From an uncultured Olsenella sp. (lineage in GTDB: Bacteria > Actinomycetota > Coriobacteriia > Coriobacteriales > Atopobiaceae), in NCBI GenBank assembly GCA_900540955.1, contig UQIF01000016.1:1-48309 (forward strand): a DNA stretch of 48,309 bases, written 5' to 3'. Positions 26,611 to 35,163 of this stretch are shown here, piece after piece. Both the position numbers and the translations under genes were made by a program. The notes beneath the pieces are model-generated. The model did no database searches. It worked only from the letters and a program-made list of their open reading frames with translations, and had not been told where the DNA came from. Every line of letters begins with the position of its first letter. Position 1 is the first letter of the stretch.

Positions 26611-27623
26611 ATGCGCTTCCCCCTCGTGATGAGCCACATAAAGAAGGGCGCGCCGACGAAGGCGGTGAGGATGCCGATGGGGATCTCGGCGGTGGTGGCC
26701 ATGCGGGCGATGTCGTCGACGATGAGCAGGAACGTGCCGCCGAGCAGCATGCTCGCGGGAAGCAGGCGGCGGTAGTCGGCGCCCACGAGGCTGCGCGCGA
26801 GGTGCGGGACCACGAGGCCGACCCAGCCGATGATGCCCGAGACCGAGACGCAGGAGGCCACGATGATGGTGGCGAGCACGATCGCGACCGAGCGGACGCG
26901 CGGGGCGTCGACGCCCATCGAGACGGCCTCGTCGTCTCCCATGGTGAGCGCGTTTAAGCGCCAGCGCAGGGCAAGAAGCCCGATGTTGCCGATGACGACG
27001 GGGCAGGCGATGAGGAGCACGTCGCGCTGGCTCGCGGAGGTGAGCGAGCCCATGAGCCAAAACGTGATGGCTTGGAGCTGCGAGGTCGGGTCGGCGACGA
27101 GCTTGACGAAGCTCACGCCCGCGTTGAACAGCGAGCTCACCATGACGCCGGCGAGCACCGTCACGAGGATGCGGTTGCCGCGCGAGAACTTGCTGACCAG
27201 AAGCACCACGGCGACCGAGAGCATGGAGAACGCGAAGGCGGTGACCGAGATGGCGAGGGAGGAAGCGCCGTACAGGATGGCCAGGCACGCGCCGAACGCG
27301 GCTCCCTGGGAGGCGCCGAGGAAGTCGGGCGAGACGAGCGGGTTCTGGAAAATGCCCTGGAAGGCGGCGCCGGCAGACGAGAGCGAGCAGCCCACCATGA
27401 TCGCGAGGGCCACACGGGGCAGGCGCACCCGGAAAAAGAGCGTCTCCTGCTGGTCGGTCCAGGTCTGCTCCATGGGGGCGACGCGGCTGGCGAGCATGCG
27501 GCAGACGTCTGCGACGGACATGTCGTAGCGGCCGAGCATGAGCGAGGCCGCGGCGGCGGCCGCGAGCGCGATGGCGAGCGCCGCGATGACGGCTTCGGGA
27601 CGGTGCCTGCCCTTGGTGTCCAT
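26607..27623 (-). CDS. FecCD-family ABC importer permease
   Basis: A 338-residue membrane permease with ten helices of the BtuC/FecC type. The family motifs RLPRVALAIMVGCSLSSAG (about 68-86), GASQGAAFGA and the coupling-helix region ADYRRLLPASMLLGG are present. It is the first gene of the operon; the ATG has an AAGGAG site and a candidate promoter lies at 27674-27701. With the ATPase and lipoprotein it makes a complete importer for iron-siderophore, heme, cobalamin or a similar metal complex. No riboswitch was recognised upstream. Confidence 0.93.
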   Translation of the reverse strand: MDTKGRHRPEAVIAALAIALAAAAAASLMLGRYDMSVADVCRMLASRVAPMEQTWTDQQETLFFRVRLPRVALAIMVGCSLSSAGAAFQGIFQNPLVSPDFLGASQGAAFGACLAILYGASSLAISVTAFAFSMLSVAVVLLVSKFSRGNRILVTVLAGVMVSSLFNAGVSFVKLVADPTSQLQAITFWLMGSLTSASQRDVLLIACPVVIGNIGLLALRWRLNALTMGDDEAVSMGVDAPRVRSVAIVLATIIVASCVSVSGIIGWVGLVVPHLARSLVGADYRRLLPASMLLGGTFLLIVDDIARMATTAEIPIGILTAFVGAPFFMWLITRGKRI

Positions 27624-27673
27624 GCGCCCAGCTCCTTCGCGTTGAATCCGGAAAACTACAACGAATCAAACAA

Positions 27674-27701
27674 AGTGTAAGGCAATGGAGGATAAACTCA
27701 A
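27674..27701 (-). promoter_or_regulatory. Candidate promoter for the FecBCD-type operon
   Basis: On the minus strand TTGAGT (27696-27701) and TACACT (27674-27679) are 16 bp apart, about 55 bp upstream of the permease ATG. I saw no clear iron-box (Fur/DtxR-like) sequence overlapping it. Confidence 0.4.
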
Positions 27702-27757
27702 CAGAATGTTTGGCGAACGGTAGCGCAGCGCGCCTGGGGCGCTGCCCTTGACAAGAA

Positions 27758-27810
27758 AAGCCCCGTCCGCTCCTGCCGCCGGGTTGCCCGGGCAGATGCG
27801 GACGGGGCTT
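27758..27810 (-). terminator. Terminator after the FKBP gene
   Basis: A perfect 13-bp stem (27758-27770 with 27798-27810) with a smaller inner stem is followed on the minus strand by TTTTCTTGTC. It is a classic intrinsic terminator for the FKBP gene and insulates the importer operon. Confidence 0.9.
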
Positions 27811-27848
27811 CTTGCCGTCCTTGGGATATAAGGGCGCGGGCAGGCTTC

Positions 27849-28277
27849 CTACTCGGCAACCTCGAGCAGCTCGATGTTGAAGTTGAGGTCCTTGCCGGCC
27901 ATCTCGTGGTTCATGTCGAAGGTGATGTTGCCGTCCTCGACCTTTGCCACGGTGGCGGGGAAGGGCTGGCCGCTGGGGGAGGCGAGCATGACCTTGTCGC
28001 CGGTGCTGAGGTTCTCGGCGCCGGGGAGCATGCTCACGGGGACGGTCTGCATGAGGTCGTTGCGGCGCTCGCCGTAGGCCTCGGCGGCGGGGATGTGGAC
28101 GTCGACGACCTGGCCGACCTCCATGTCCTTGACGGCGGCGTCGAATCCCTTGATCATCTGGCCGGCCATGCAGGTGAACTCAAGCGGCTCGTTGCGGTCG
28201 CGGCTGGAGTCGAACTTCGTGCCGTCGTCCAGGGTGCCGACGTAGTGGACCTTGACCTTCTTGCCTTCGTTGCTCAT
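27849..28277 (-). CDS. FKBP-type peptidyl-prolyl isomerase, SlyD-like
   Basis: A 142-residue cytosolic prolyl cis-trans isomerase with chaperone activity. The FKBP half (VKVHYVGTLDDGTKFDSSRDRNEP) is interrupted by an IF-type insert (about 70-120), and the end is GKDLNFNIELLEV, as in SlyD. The His/Cys-rich nickel-binding tail of E. coli SlyD is absent, so this copy is not expected to store nickel. The ATG has an AGGAGC-like site. It is a single-gene unit ending at a strong terminator. Confidence 0.93.
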   Translation of the reverse strand: MSNEGKKVKVHYVGTLDDGTKFDSSRDRNEPLEFTCMAGQMIKGFDAAVKDMEVGQVVDVHIPAAEAYGERRNDLMQTVPVSMLPGAENLSTGDKVMLASPSGQPFPATVAKVEDGNITFDMNHEMAGKDLNFNIELLEVAE

Positions 28278-28477
28278 AAAAAGCTCCTTGTGCTCGGTTT
28301 GTTCATACAGGCTCGCAGTATACCCGAGTCTTGGGCGGGATGCCGGGGCTCGCGTTGCCGGCTGAAAGCGAATACCTCAGCCGACTTTTTCTCGCTTTGG
28401 GGTAGGATGTAAAAGTTAACTATGGCTATCAATTGGCGCGGGGCAGCGGCAGCCGCGCGGATTCGGAGCGGACAACT

Positions 28478-30244
28478 ATGATGGACAAACGGCTCTTGGC
28501 CCTGGTGCCCGAGGCCATGCGCCACGTCATCGCAACGGTCGTGTGGCAGTGGGTGGGGCTTCTGGGCAACGCGGCGATGGTGTGGGTCATCGCCCGAGTG
28601 CTCGCGGCCCTGGCTGGCGGCGGGACGGTCCCCGCGTCGGCGCTGCCCATTCTGAGCGGCGGAATCGTGGCACGGACCATCTCCGCGCGCCTCGCGGCCC
28701 GCGAGAGCTTCGTCGCCTCCCAGGGCGTGAAGAAGACCCTGCGCCGCCGCATCTACGAGAAGCTCCTCACGCTCGGGCCCGACTACGTCGAGTCGGTGCC
28801 GACGGCCGAGGTCGTGCAGCTCTCCGTCGAGGGATGCGAGCAACTGGAGACCTACTTCGGGCAGTATTTGCCGCAGCTCTTCTATGCGGTGCTCGCGCCC
28901 GCCACGCTCTTCTTTATGGTCGCGCCCGTGTGCCTGCCCGCCGCGGTCGTGCTGCTTTTGTGCGTGCCGCTCATCCCCGTGGCCATCGTCGCCGTCCAGA
29001 AGGTGGCCAAGCGCATCCTCGGCGACTACTGGGACCAGTACGCCGAGCTCGGCGACAGCTTTCTCGAGAACCTCCAGGGCCTGACGACGCTCAAGATCTA
29101 CCAGGCCGACGCCGCCCGCCACGAGGCCATGAACGCCGAGGCCGAGAGGTTCCGCGTCGTCACGATGAAGGTCCTCTCGATGCAGCTCAACTCCATCATC
29201 GTCATGGACATCGTCGCGCTCGGCGGCGCCGTGGCCGGCATGGCCGTGGCGCTCGCCTTCGCGGCTGCCGGCGCGGTGGACCTGTTCGGATGCCTCTTCA
29301 TCATCCTCATCTCGGCGGACTTCTTTGTTCCTATGCGCCAGCTCGGCTCGTACTTCCATGTCGCCATGAACGGCATCGCCGCGAGCGAGAAGATCTTCCG
29401 CCTGATCGGCCTACCCGACCCCGCGCCGCGACCGCTGCTCCCTGAGCGCGGCGACCACTTCTCGATGGGTCGCGTGAGCTTTTCTTACAAAGAAGGGCGC
29501 CGAGTCCTCGATAACGTGGACATCGACGTGCCGTCGGTGGGCCTCACCGCCATCGTGGGCGAGTCGGGCAGCGGCAAGTCCACGGTCGCGGCCCTTCTTT
29601 CCGGGCGCTACGACGACTACGAGGGCAACGTCTTTCTCGGCGGCAAGCAGGTACGCGACATCGACCGCGCGGCGCTTGCCCGCTACGTGACCGTCGTCGG
29701 GCTCCAGGCTCGCCTCTTTGCCGGCACCGTCGCGGACAACCTGCGCATGGCGGCTCCCGATGCGACTGACGAGGAGCTGTGGCAGGTCCTCGAGCTCGCG
29801 CGCCTCGCGGACTTTCTGCGCGAGCAGGATGGGCTGGGCACGAGGCTTGCGGAGAACGCGGCCAACCTCTCGGGCGGCCAGCGGCAGTGCCTGAGTCTTG
29901 CGCGCGCCATCCTGCACAACAGCCCCGTCTATATCTTCGACGAGGCCACGAGCAACGTGGACGTCGAGTCCGAGCAAGACATCATGGATGCCGTCTGCGG
30001 CCTTGCGCGGTACAAGGCCGTCATCGTGATCTCTCACCGCCTGGCAAACGCCGTGCCCGCCCGCCGTATCTACGTCCTCGACCACGGCGTGCTCGCCGGC
30101 GCGGGCACGCACGAGGAGCTTTTGGCCGGGTGCGAGGCCTATGGCGCGCTGTGGAACGCGCAGGCGGAGCTCGAGAAGCTCTCGGCGGGTGACGCCGCCA
30201 TGGATGCCGTCGCCGATTCCGAGGAGGTGGGCGCCGATGAATAG
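28478..30244 (+). CDS. ABC exporter half-transporter, CydD-like
   Basis: A 588-residue membrane and ATPase fusion. A six-helix exporter domain (about 10-310) precedes an ATPase with Walker A GESGSGKST (about 359-367), signature LSGGQRQCLSLARA and Walker B VYIFDEATSNVD. The ATG at 28478 was chosen because of a GGAGCGG-type site; upstream frame is unsupported. It overlaps the next ABC gene by 8 bp, so the two form a heterodimer. The closest named relatives are CydD-type exporters of cysteine and glutathione needed for cytochrome bd assembly; without other bd genes here the substrate is inferred. Confidence 0.85.
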   Translation: MMDKRLLALVPEAMRHVIATVVWQWVGLLGNAAMVWVIARVLAALAGGGTVPASALPILSGGIVARTISARLAARESFVASQGVKKTLRRRIYEKLLTLGPDYVESVPTAEVVQLSVEGCEQLETYFGQYLPQLFYAVLAPATLFFMVAPVCLPAAVVLLLCVPLIPVAIVAVQKVAKRILGDYWDQYAELGDSFLENLQGLTTLKIYQADAARHEAMNAEAERFRVVTMKVLSMQLNSIIVMDIVALGGAVAGMAVALAFAAAGAVDLFGCLFIILISADFFVPMRQLGSYFHVAMNGIAASEKIFRLIGLPDPAPRPLLPERGDHFSMGRVSFSYKEGRRVLDNVDIDVPSVGLTAIVGESGSGKSTVAALLSGRYDDYEGNVFLGGKQVRDIDRAALARYVTVVGLQARLFAGTVADNLRMAAPDATDEELWQVLELARLADFLREQDGLGTRLAENAANLSGGQRQCLSLARAILHNSPVYIFDEATSNVDVESEQDIMDAVCGLARYKAVIVISHRLANAVPARRIYVLDHGVLAGAGTHEELLAGCEAYGALWNAQAELEKLSAGDAAMDAVADSEEVGADE

Positions 30245-31922
30245 CGGCGCAAAAAAGCCCATGGGCAACGCCCGCGTCATGTGGAGGATGCTGGGGCTCG
30301 CCAAGCCGCTCGCCGGCTGGATGGTCATTGCCGTGACCTGCGGCGTCGCGGGGTTCTGTTGCGCCACGGGCATTCCCGTGCTCGCCGCGGCCGCGGCGCT
30401 CTCCGCGTGCGGGGCGGCGCCGGCGACCTTGCCGCTTGCCGGCGCGGTGGCCGTTCTCGCCGCATTGGCGGTCGCCCGCGGCGTGCTGCACTTCATCGAG
30501 CAGCGCTGCAACCACTACATCGCGTTCAGGCTGCTCGCCCACGTGCGCGACCTGGTGTTTAGCGCCTTGCGACGCCTGACCCCCGCCAAGCTTGCCGGCG
30601 CCGACCGCGGCGACCTCGTCTCGACCGTGACGGCCGACGTGGAGCTGCTCGAGGTCTTCTATGCCCACACCATCAGCCCCATCTGCATCGCCGTGCTCAT
30701 GGCGTGCGCCATGGGGGCGTTTCTGGGCACCGTGGCCGGCCCGCTTCCGGCGGCGGTCGCACTTGGCTCGTACGCCGTGGTGGGCGTGGCCGTGCCGGTG
30801 CTCGTCTCGCGCTCGTCGGGGGAGGGCGGCCAGCGCAGCCGCGACCTCGCCGGCTCGCTCTCGAGCTTCGTCCTCGAGGGGCTGCGCGGCCTGGACGAGG
30901 TCCTGCAGTACGGCGCCGGCGCGCGTCGGCTGGCCGAGCTCGACGAGCGCAGCGACGAGCTGATCGCCGCGCAGCGCGAGCTCCGCGGGCGCGCCGCCCA
31001 GGGCCAGGCCGCGACCACGGGCCTCATCATGGTCCTGAGCTGCCTGCAGATGATCCTGTGCATCGAGCTTGCCGCCGCAGGCGCCGTTACCGCCGGGGGC
31101 GCCGTCCTGGCCACGGTGGCCACGTTCAGCTCCTTCGGGCCCTTCGTCGCCCTGGCCAACCTCGGCTCCACGCTACAGGGGACGCTGGCGTCGGGGCGCC
31201 GCGTGATCGCGATCCTGGACGAGGAGCCTCAGGTGGCCGAGGTGCCCGATGCCGAGGGGGCTCACCCGGGCTTTGACGGCGCCGCCGCCGAGCACGTGGG
31301 CTTCAGTTACGGCGAGGAGCGCATTCTCGACGACGTGAGCGTTCAGGTCGAGCCTGGCCAGATCGTGGGCATCCAGGGCCGCTCCGGCTCGGGCAAGTCC
31401 ACGCTGTGCCGCCTGCTCATGCGCTTCTGGGACGTCGGCGAGGGGCGCGTGACGCTCTCCGGCGAGGATGTGCGCGGCGTGGCGACGAGCGCGCTGCGCG
31501 ACGCCGAGGCGTTCGTGGAGCAGGACACCTACCTCTTCCACGACAGCGTTCGCGACAACCTGCTCGTGGCAAAGCCTGGCGCCACCGACGAGGAGCTCGT
31601 GGCGGCGTGCCGCGCGGCCAGCGTCCACGACTTCATCGAGAGCCTGCCGCACGGCTACGACACGATGGTCGGCGAGCTCGGCGAGACGCTCTCGGGCGGC
31701 GAGCGCCAGCGCCTTGGCCTTGCCCGCGCCTTCCTCCATGACGCGCCGCTGCTTTTGCTCGACGAGCCCACGAGCAACCTCGACTCGCTCAACGAGGGGC
31801 AGATCCTGCGCACCTTGACCGAGCAGCGCGGCCAGCGCGCCGTCGTGCTTATCAGCCACCGCCCGTCCACCATGGCCATCGCCGACAAGACCTACGCGAT
31901 GGACAGCGGCCGCGTGAGCTAG
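30237..31922 (+). CDS. ABC exporter half-transporter, CydC-like
   Basis: A 561-residue partner of the CydD-like protein. Its exporter domain contains the motif HFIEQRCNHYIAFRLLAHVRD and its ATPase has Walker A GRSGSGKST (about 381-389), signature LSGGERQRLGLARA and Walker B LLLLDEPTSNLD. The ATG lies inside the upstream gene's 3' end (GATGAATAG) with a GAGGAGG site, a coupled arrangement. It is followed 8 bp later by ygbA. Together the pair may export a thiol or other reductant; alternatives are peptide or drug export. Confidence 0.85.
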   Translation: MNSGAKKPMGNARVMWRMLGLAKPLAGWMVIAVTCGVAGFCCATGIPVLAAAAALSACGAAPATLPLAGAVAVLAALAVARGVLHFIEQRCNHYIAFRLLAHVRDLVFSALRRLTPAKLAGADRGDLVSTVTADVELLEVFYAHTISPICIAVLMACAMGAFLGTVAGPLPAAVALGSYAVVGVAVPVLVSRSSGEGGQRSRDLAGSLSSFVLEGLRGLDEVLQYGAGARRLAELDERSDELIAAQRELRGRAAQGQAATTGLIMVLSCLQMILCIELAAAGAVTAGGAVLATVATFSSFGPFVALANLGSTLQGTLASGRRVIAILDEEPQVAEVPDAEGAHPGFDGAAAEHVGFSYGEERILDDVSVQVEPGQIVGIQGRSGSGKSTLCRLLMRFWDVGEGRVTLSGEDVRGVATSALRDAEAFVEQDTYLFHDSVRDNLLVAKPGATDEELVAACRAASVHDFIESLPHGYDTMVGELGETLSGGERQRLGLARAFLHDAPLLLLDEPTSNLDSLNEGQILRTLTEQRGQRAVVLISHRPSTMAIADKTYAMDSGRVS

Positions 31923-31930
31923 GGGGTGTC

Positions 31931-32278
31931 ATGACAAAACAGCTCACCTTCGAGGCCGTGGAGGCCAAGCGCGGCCGGGAGCGTGCGGTCGTCACGCAGA
32001 TGATCGCCGTGTACTGCCACGGCAACCACGGCACGCGCCGCGGCGAGCTCTGCCGCGACTGCGTGGCGCTCACCGACTACGTCGAGACGCGCATCGGCCG
32101 CTGCCCCTTCATGGCCACAAAGACGTTCTGCTCCCAGTGCCGCGTGCACTGCTACGCGCCCGCGCAACGCGCCGCCATCAAGGACGTCATGCGCTACGCC
32201 GGCCCGCGCATGCTGCTGCGCCATCCCGTGATGACCATCCACCACGGCATCGACACCCTCCGCGCGAAGCGGGAATAG
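31931..32278 (+). CDS. ygbA: YgbA-like nitrous oxide-stimulated promoter family protein
   Basis: A 115-residue cysteine-rich protein of the family that includes E. coli YgbA. Seven cysteines fall in the patterns YCHGNH, CRDC, CPF and FCSQCRVHC, suggesting a metal or iron-sulfur site. In enterobacteria ygbA is repressed by NsrR and induced by nitric oxide; its biochemical role is not clear to me. It is the third gene of a tight operon with the CydDC-like exporter (8-bp gap), which hints at a shared role in nitrosative stress. Confidence 0.85.
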   Translation: MTKQLTFEAVEAKRGRERAVVTQMIAVYCHGNHGTRRGELCRDCVALTDYVETRIGRCPFMATKTFCSQCRVHCYAPAQRAAIKDVMRYAGPRMLLRHPVMTIHHGIDTLRAKRE

Positions 32279-32333
32279 CTCGACGCGTGCTTCTCGGGGC
32301 GCTCGATCAAAGACGGGCAATTGTCGCTAAAAG

Positions 32334-32360
32334 TTGAGGAACAAATAACCGCGCTACACT
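32334..32360 (+). promoter_or_regulatory. Weak candidate promoter for murI
   Basis: TTGAGG (32334-32339) and TACACT (32355-32360) lie 57 bp before the murI ATG, but the spacing of 15 bp is short, so this is tentative. Confidence 0.3.
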
Positions 32361-32416
32361 GGTATGCACTGACCGCGAGGGTTGGCGGTCGCCTGGATAT
32401 ACGAGGGGAGCGCGGC

Positions 32417-33205
32417 ATGGGCTGCGATTGCGATAAGAACAATGGGTTTATCGGCGTCTTTGATTCCGGCGTGGGCGGCATCAGCGTGCTCAAGTCGCTC
32501 GTCGCGGAGCTTCCCGGCGAGGACTTCCATTACTTCGGCGACTCCGCGAACGCCCCGTACGGCGAGAAGACCGAGCAGCAGGTGTGCGAGCTTTCGCGCG
32601 CGATCGTCGACCGCTTCGTCGCCGATGGCGCGAAGGCCATCGTTATCGCGTGCAACACGGCGACCTCCGCCGCGGGCCCGAGCCTGCGCGCCGCGTATTC
32701 CGACCTGCCCATCATCGGCATCGAGCCCGCGCTCAAGCCCGCCACCGAGGCGCCCGACCACGGGCGCATCCTCGTCATGGCCACCGACATCACCTTGAGC
32801 CTCGACAAGTACCATGAGCTCGCCGAGACCTACGGCAAGGGCTGCGAGGTCATCTCGGTCCCGTGCCCGGGCCTCGCCGGCCGCATCGAGCACGGCGACC
32901 TTGAGGCCTCTGACCTCGTCGAGATGATCCGCGGCTACGTGGGGTCGTTCGCAGGGACCGTGGGCTCGGTGGTCCTCGGCTGCACGCACTATCCGTTCGT
33001 CCGCAGGCAGATTGCCGAGGTCTTAGGCGATGGGGTCAAGTTCTACGACGGCGGTGCGGGAACCGCCCGCCAGCTCCGCAAGCGCTTGACCGACTGCGGG
33101 CTGCTCGCGCCCGAGGGGCACGCGGGCGCCGTCGAGCTCGCCTCCAGCAAAGATACCGCGGCAGAGCTCGAGCTCTACCGCGAGTTCCTCGGCTACGAGC
33201 TGTAG
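32417..33205 (+). CDS. murI: Glutamate racemase
   Basis: A 262-residue cofactor-independent racemase that makes D-glutamate for peptidoglycan. Both catalytic cysteines are visible: ACNTATS (about residue 77) and GCTHYPF (about 188). The typical start VFDSGVGGISVLK (from about residue 15) and the Asp/Ser substrate loops are present. The ATG at 32417 was chosen because of the GAGGGGAG site; a longer in-frame start at 32321 is not supported. It appears monocistronic, ending before an inverted-repeat spacer. Confidence 0.96.
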   Translation: MGCDCDKNNGFIGVFDSGVGGISVLKSLVAELPGEDFHYFGDSANAPYGEKTEQQVCELSRAIVDRFVADGAKAIVIACNTATSAAGPSLRAAYSDLPIIGIEPALKPATEAPDHGRILVMATDITLSLDKYHELAETYGKGCEVISVPCPGLAGRIEHGDLEASDLVEMIRGYVGSFAGTVGSVVLGCTHYPFVRRQIAEVLGDGVKFYDGGAGTARQLRKRLTDCGLLAPEGHAGAVELASSKDTAAELELYREFLGYEL

Positions 33206-33216
33206 ACGCCCGGCCG

Positions 33217-33309
33217 CGCTTCTTGCCAACAAAGCGTGCGCTGAGTGACGGTTTTGGCCCCCGAAGGGCGCGATTGTGTCGCTATCCGCACGCTTTGCCG
33301 GCAAGAAGT
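33217..33309. repeat. Imperfect 22-bp inverted repeat downstream of murI
   Basis: The bases starting near 33219 (CTTCTTGCC..AAAGCGTGCG) recur inverted at 33288-33309 with two mismatches, around a 47-base middle. It resembles a transposon-like or stable-RNA end, but no coding content is present. It may be a terminator for murI or a small inverted-repeat element. Confidence 0.5.
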
Positions 33310-33360
33310 GCCGCGCGATTGGCATACGGTCCCGAACGGGACGACCCATCGACGCAAATA

Positions 33361-33396
33361 GCGCCGCCGCGAAACTGCTGCGTTTCGCGGCGGCGC
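33361..33396. terminator. GC-rich hairpin between murI and degV
   Basis: A perfect 15-bp stem (33361-33375 with 33382-33396) with a 6-base loop. T-runs are weak on both sides (TATTTGC on the minus strand). It lies between two convergent genes and probably terminates both. Confidence 0.7.
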
Positions 33397-33421
33397 TGCG
33401 GTTATTGGGCCAAGAAGCGCC

Positions 33422-34306
33422 CTACGCCCTCGGCTTGCCCCAGAAGAAGAGCGCGACGGTGCCGGGGCCCGTGTGGCAGCCAATGGTGGCGCCGATATCG
33501 CTGATGCGCACCGGTCCGTCGATCTTCTTGAACGCGGCCTCGATCTCGGAGGCGACGGCGCGGGCGTCGTCCGCGCACTCGGAGTTGCTGATGAAGACCT
33601 TGCCGGAGTAGTCGAGGCCGCCCTGGGCGAGCTCCTCCATGAGCTGCAGGTCGCGCTTGACGGCGCGCTGCTTGGTGCGGATCTTCTCCTTGACGGCGAG
33701 CGAGCCGTCGGGCTCGACGTCCATCATCGGGCAGATCTTGAGCAGGCCGCCCATGACGCCTGCCGCCTTCGAGATGCGCCCGCCGCGGATAAAGAACGTG
33801 AGGTCAGTGGAGAAGAACCAGTGCTGCACCTCGAGCCGGTGCTCCAGGCCCCAAGCCGCGAGCTCGTCGATTCCCATGCCCTCGTCGCGCAGGTCGGCCA
33901 GGCGGTCGACAAAGAGACCGTACCCGGCGCTCGCGGCGAGCGAGTCGACGATGACGACCTTGCGCTCAGGGTACTTCTCGGCAAGCAGGTTCTTTGCGGC
34001 GACGGCGGAGTTGTAGGTGCCCGAGATGCCGCTCGAGAGCGTGGCGTGCAGGACGTCGAGTCCCTGGGAGAGGAACTTCTCGAAGTGCTCCACGTAGTCT
34101 CCCGTGGAGACCTGGGAGGTCTTCGCGTCGGCGCCTGCGAGCATCTTTGCGTAGAGCTCGGCGGGGGAGTTCGTGCGGCCGAAATCGTCCTTACACGGCT
34201 TTCCGTCGAGCTCGTAGTTGAAGTAGATGTACTTGATGTCGCGCGCCTCAAGCGCCTCGGCCGTAAGGTCGACGGTTGAGCAGCAGCTCAAAACAAAGCC
34301 GGACAC
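33422..34306 (-). CDS. DegV family fatty acid-binding protein
   Basis: A 294-residue two-domain DegV protein. The family binds a fatty acid between its domains and, in Firmicutes, serves fatty-acid kinase FakA as FakB; no FakA is present here. Key segments are the N-terminal STVDL, LSSGISGTYNSA, FFIRGGRISKAAG and the C-terminal IGCHTGPGTVALFF. The GTG start at 34306 has a GAAAGGGG site and lies within one arm of a 13-bp inverted repeat (34299-34311 with 34356-34368), so translation may be controlled by a hairpin. It seems to be a single-gene unit. Confidence 0.92.
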   Translation of the reverse strand: MSGFVLSCCSTVDLTAEALEARDIKYIYFNYELDGKPCKDDFGRTNSPAELYAKMLAGADAKTSQVSTGDYVEHFEKFLSQGLDVLHATLSSGISGTYNSAVAAKNLLAEKYPERKVVIVDSLAASAGYGLFVDRLADLRDEGMGIDELAAWGLEHRLEVQHWFFSTDLTFFIRGGRISKAAGVMGGLLKICPMMDVEPDGSLAVKEKIRTKQRAVKRDLQLMEELAQGGLDYSGKVFISNSECADDARAVASEIEAAFKKIDGPVRISDIGATIGCHTGPGTVALFFWGKPRA

Positions 34307-34368
34307 GGTATCCCCTTTCGTCGGTTACACCTCAAGTGTAGCCGTGCAAGCGGAAATACCGTGTCCGG
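34299..34368 (-). promoter_or_regulatory. Hairpin leader covering the degV start codon
   Basis: On the minus-strand RNA the 13-base arms 34299-34311 and 34356-34368 pair perfectly. The GTG start codon (34304-34306) is inside the stem and the ribosome site is in the adjoining loop. A second stem (34323-34330 with 34336-34343, one G-U) sits in the loop. A closed-start conformation is predicted; alternatively it is a DNA operator. Confidence 0.55.
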
Positions 34369-34409
34369 AAACCTAGGGCTAGGGTTTGCCCAGCGCTAAA
34401 GCTTGGAGA

Positions 34410-35090
34410 CTAGAGGCCCATCTCGGCCTTGAGCTTGGCGAGCTCCTCGTCGACGGCGGCGGAGTCGGCGATGCCGGCGTACTTGGCCTCGAGGGCCTCG
34501 ACATCGTCGGCGGGCTTCTCGTTGAGCTCAGCCAAGGACTCGGCGGTGTCGAGCTGCTTGTCGACCTTGGCCTCCATGCGGTTGAAGGCGTCGATGGCGC
34601 CGGCGGCCTTGTCGGTGCCGGAGGCGAGCTCGTTGACCATGGTCTGGGTCTTGGCGACGGCGCTCTTTGCCTTGATGGACTCGCGGCGGGCCTTGAGCTG
34701 CTCGATGTCGCTCACGAGCTTGTCGTGCATCTGGCGCATCTTGTCGGCGTTGGCGTGGGCGGCGTCGGCAGCCTTCTTCAGCTCCTCGCTGTTGGCCTCG
34801 AGCTGCTGCTTCTTTGCGAGGAAGACGCGCGCGTCGTCCTCGTTGCCGGCGGAAAGCGCCTTCTTTGCGAGGTCCTCCATGCGCTTGGCCTCGGCCTCGT
34901 TGTCGTCGACGAGGCGCTGACAGCGCTTCTCCTCGGCCATTACCCCGGCAGTCTCCTCCTTGACCTTGGCAAGGCTGTCCCCGAGGTCGATGAGGTACTG
35001 GTCGACCATCTTTGCGGGGTCCTCCGCCTTGTCCAGAAGCTCATTGATGTTTGCCTTGATGATGGTGGCGAAGCGGTCGAGAATGCTCAT
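34410..35090 (-). CDS. pspA: PspA/IM30 family envelope-stress protein
   Basis: A 226-residue coiled-coil protein of the PspA/Vipp1 (IM30) family, which coats and protects the cytoplasmic membrane. The N-terminal amphipathic helix (MSILDRFATIIKANINELLDKAEDP) is typical, and long heptad regions follow (EEKRCQRLVDDNEAEAKRMEDLA). The ATG at 35090 was chosen because the AAAGGA site has better spacing for it than for the ATG six bases upstream. It lies 73 bp after a TPM-domain membrane protein gene on the same strand, suggesting an operon in membrane-stress response. No pspF-like regulator is present. Confidence 0.92.
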   Translation of the reverse strand: MSILDRFATIIKANINELLDKAEDPAKMVDQYLIDLGDSLAKVKEETAGVMAEEKRCQRLVDDNEAEAKRMEDLAKKALSAGNEDDARVFLAKKQQLEANSEELKKAADAAHANADKMRQMHDKLVSDIEQLKARRESIKAKSAVAKTQTMVNELASGTDKAAGAIDAFNRMEAKVDKQLDTAESLAELNEKPADDVEALEAKYAGIADSAAVDEELAKLKAEMGL

Positions 35091-35163
35091 GTTCATTCCT
35101 TTCGTCTGGCAATGCCGTGTATTGGGTCCGTCACCCGCAGCGGGCGATGGTTGGAGCCGCGAT

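Noticed and set aside
27849..28277. SlyD as a nickel-storage protein for the lar island
   Set aside because: The His/Cys-rich tail that binds nickel in E. coli SlyD is missing.
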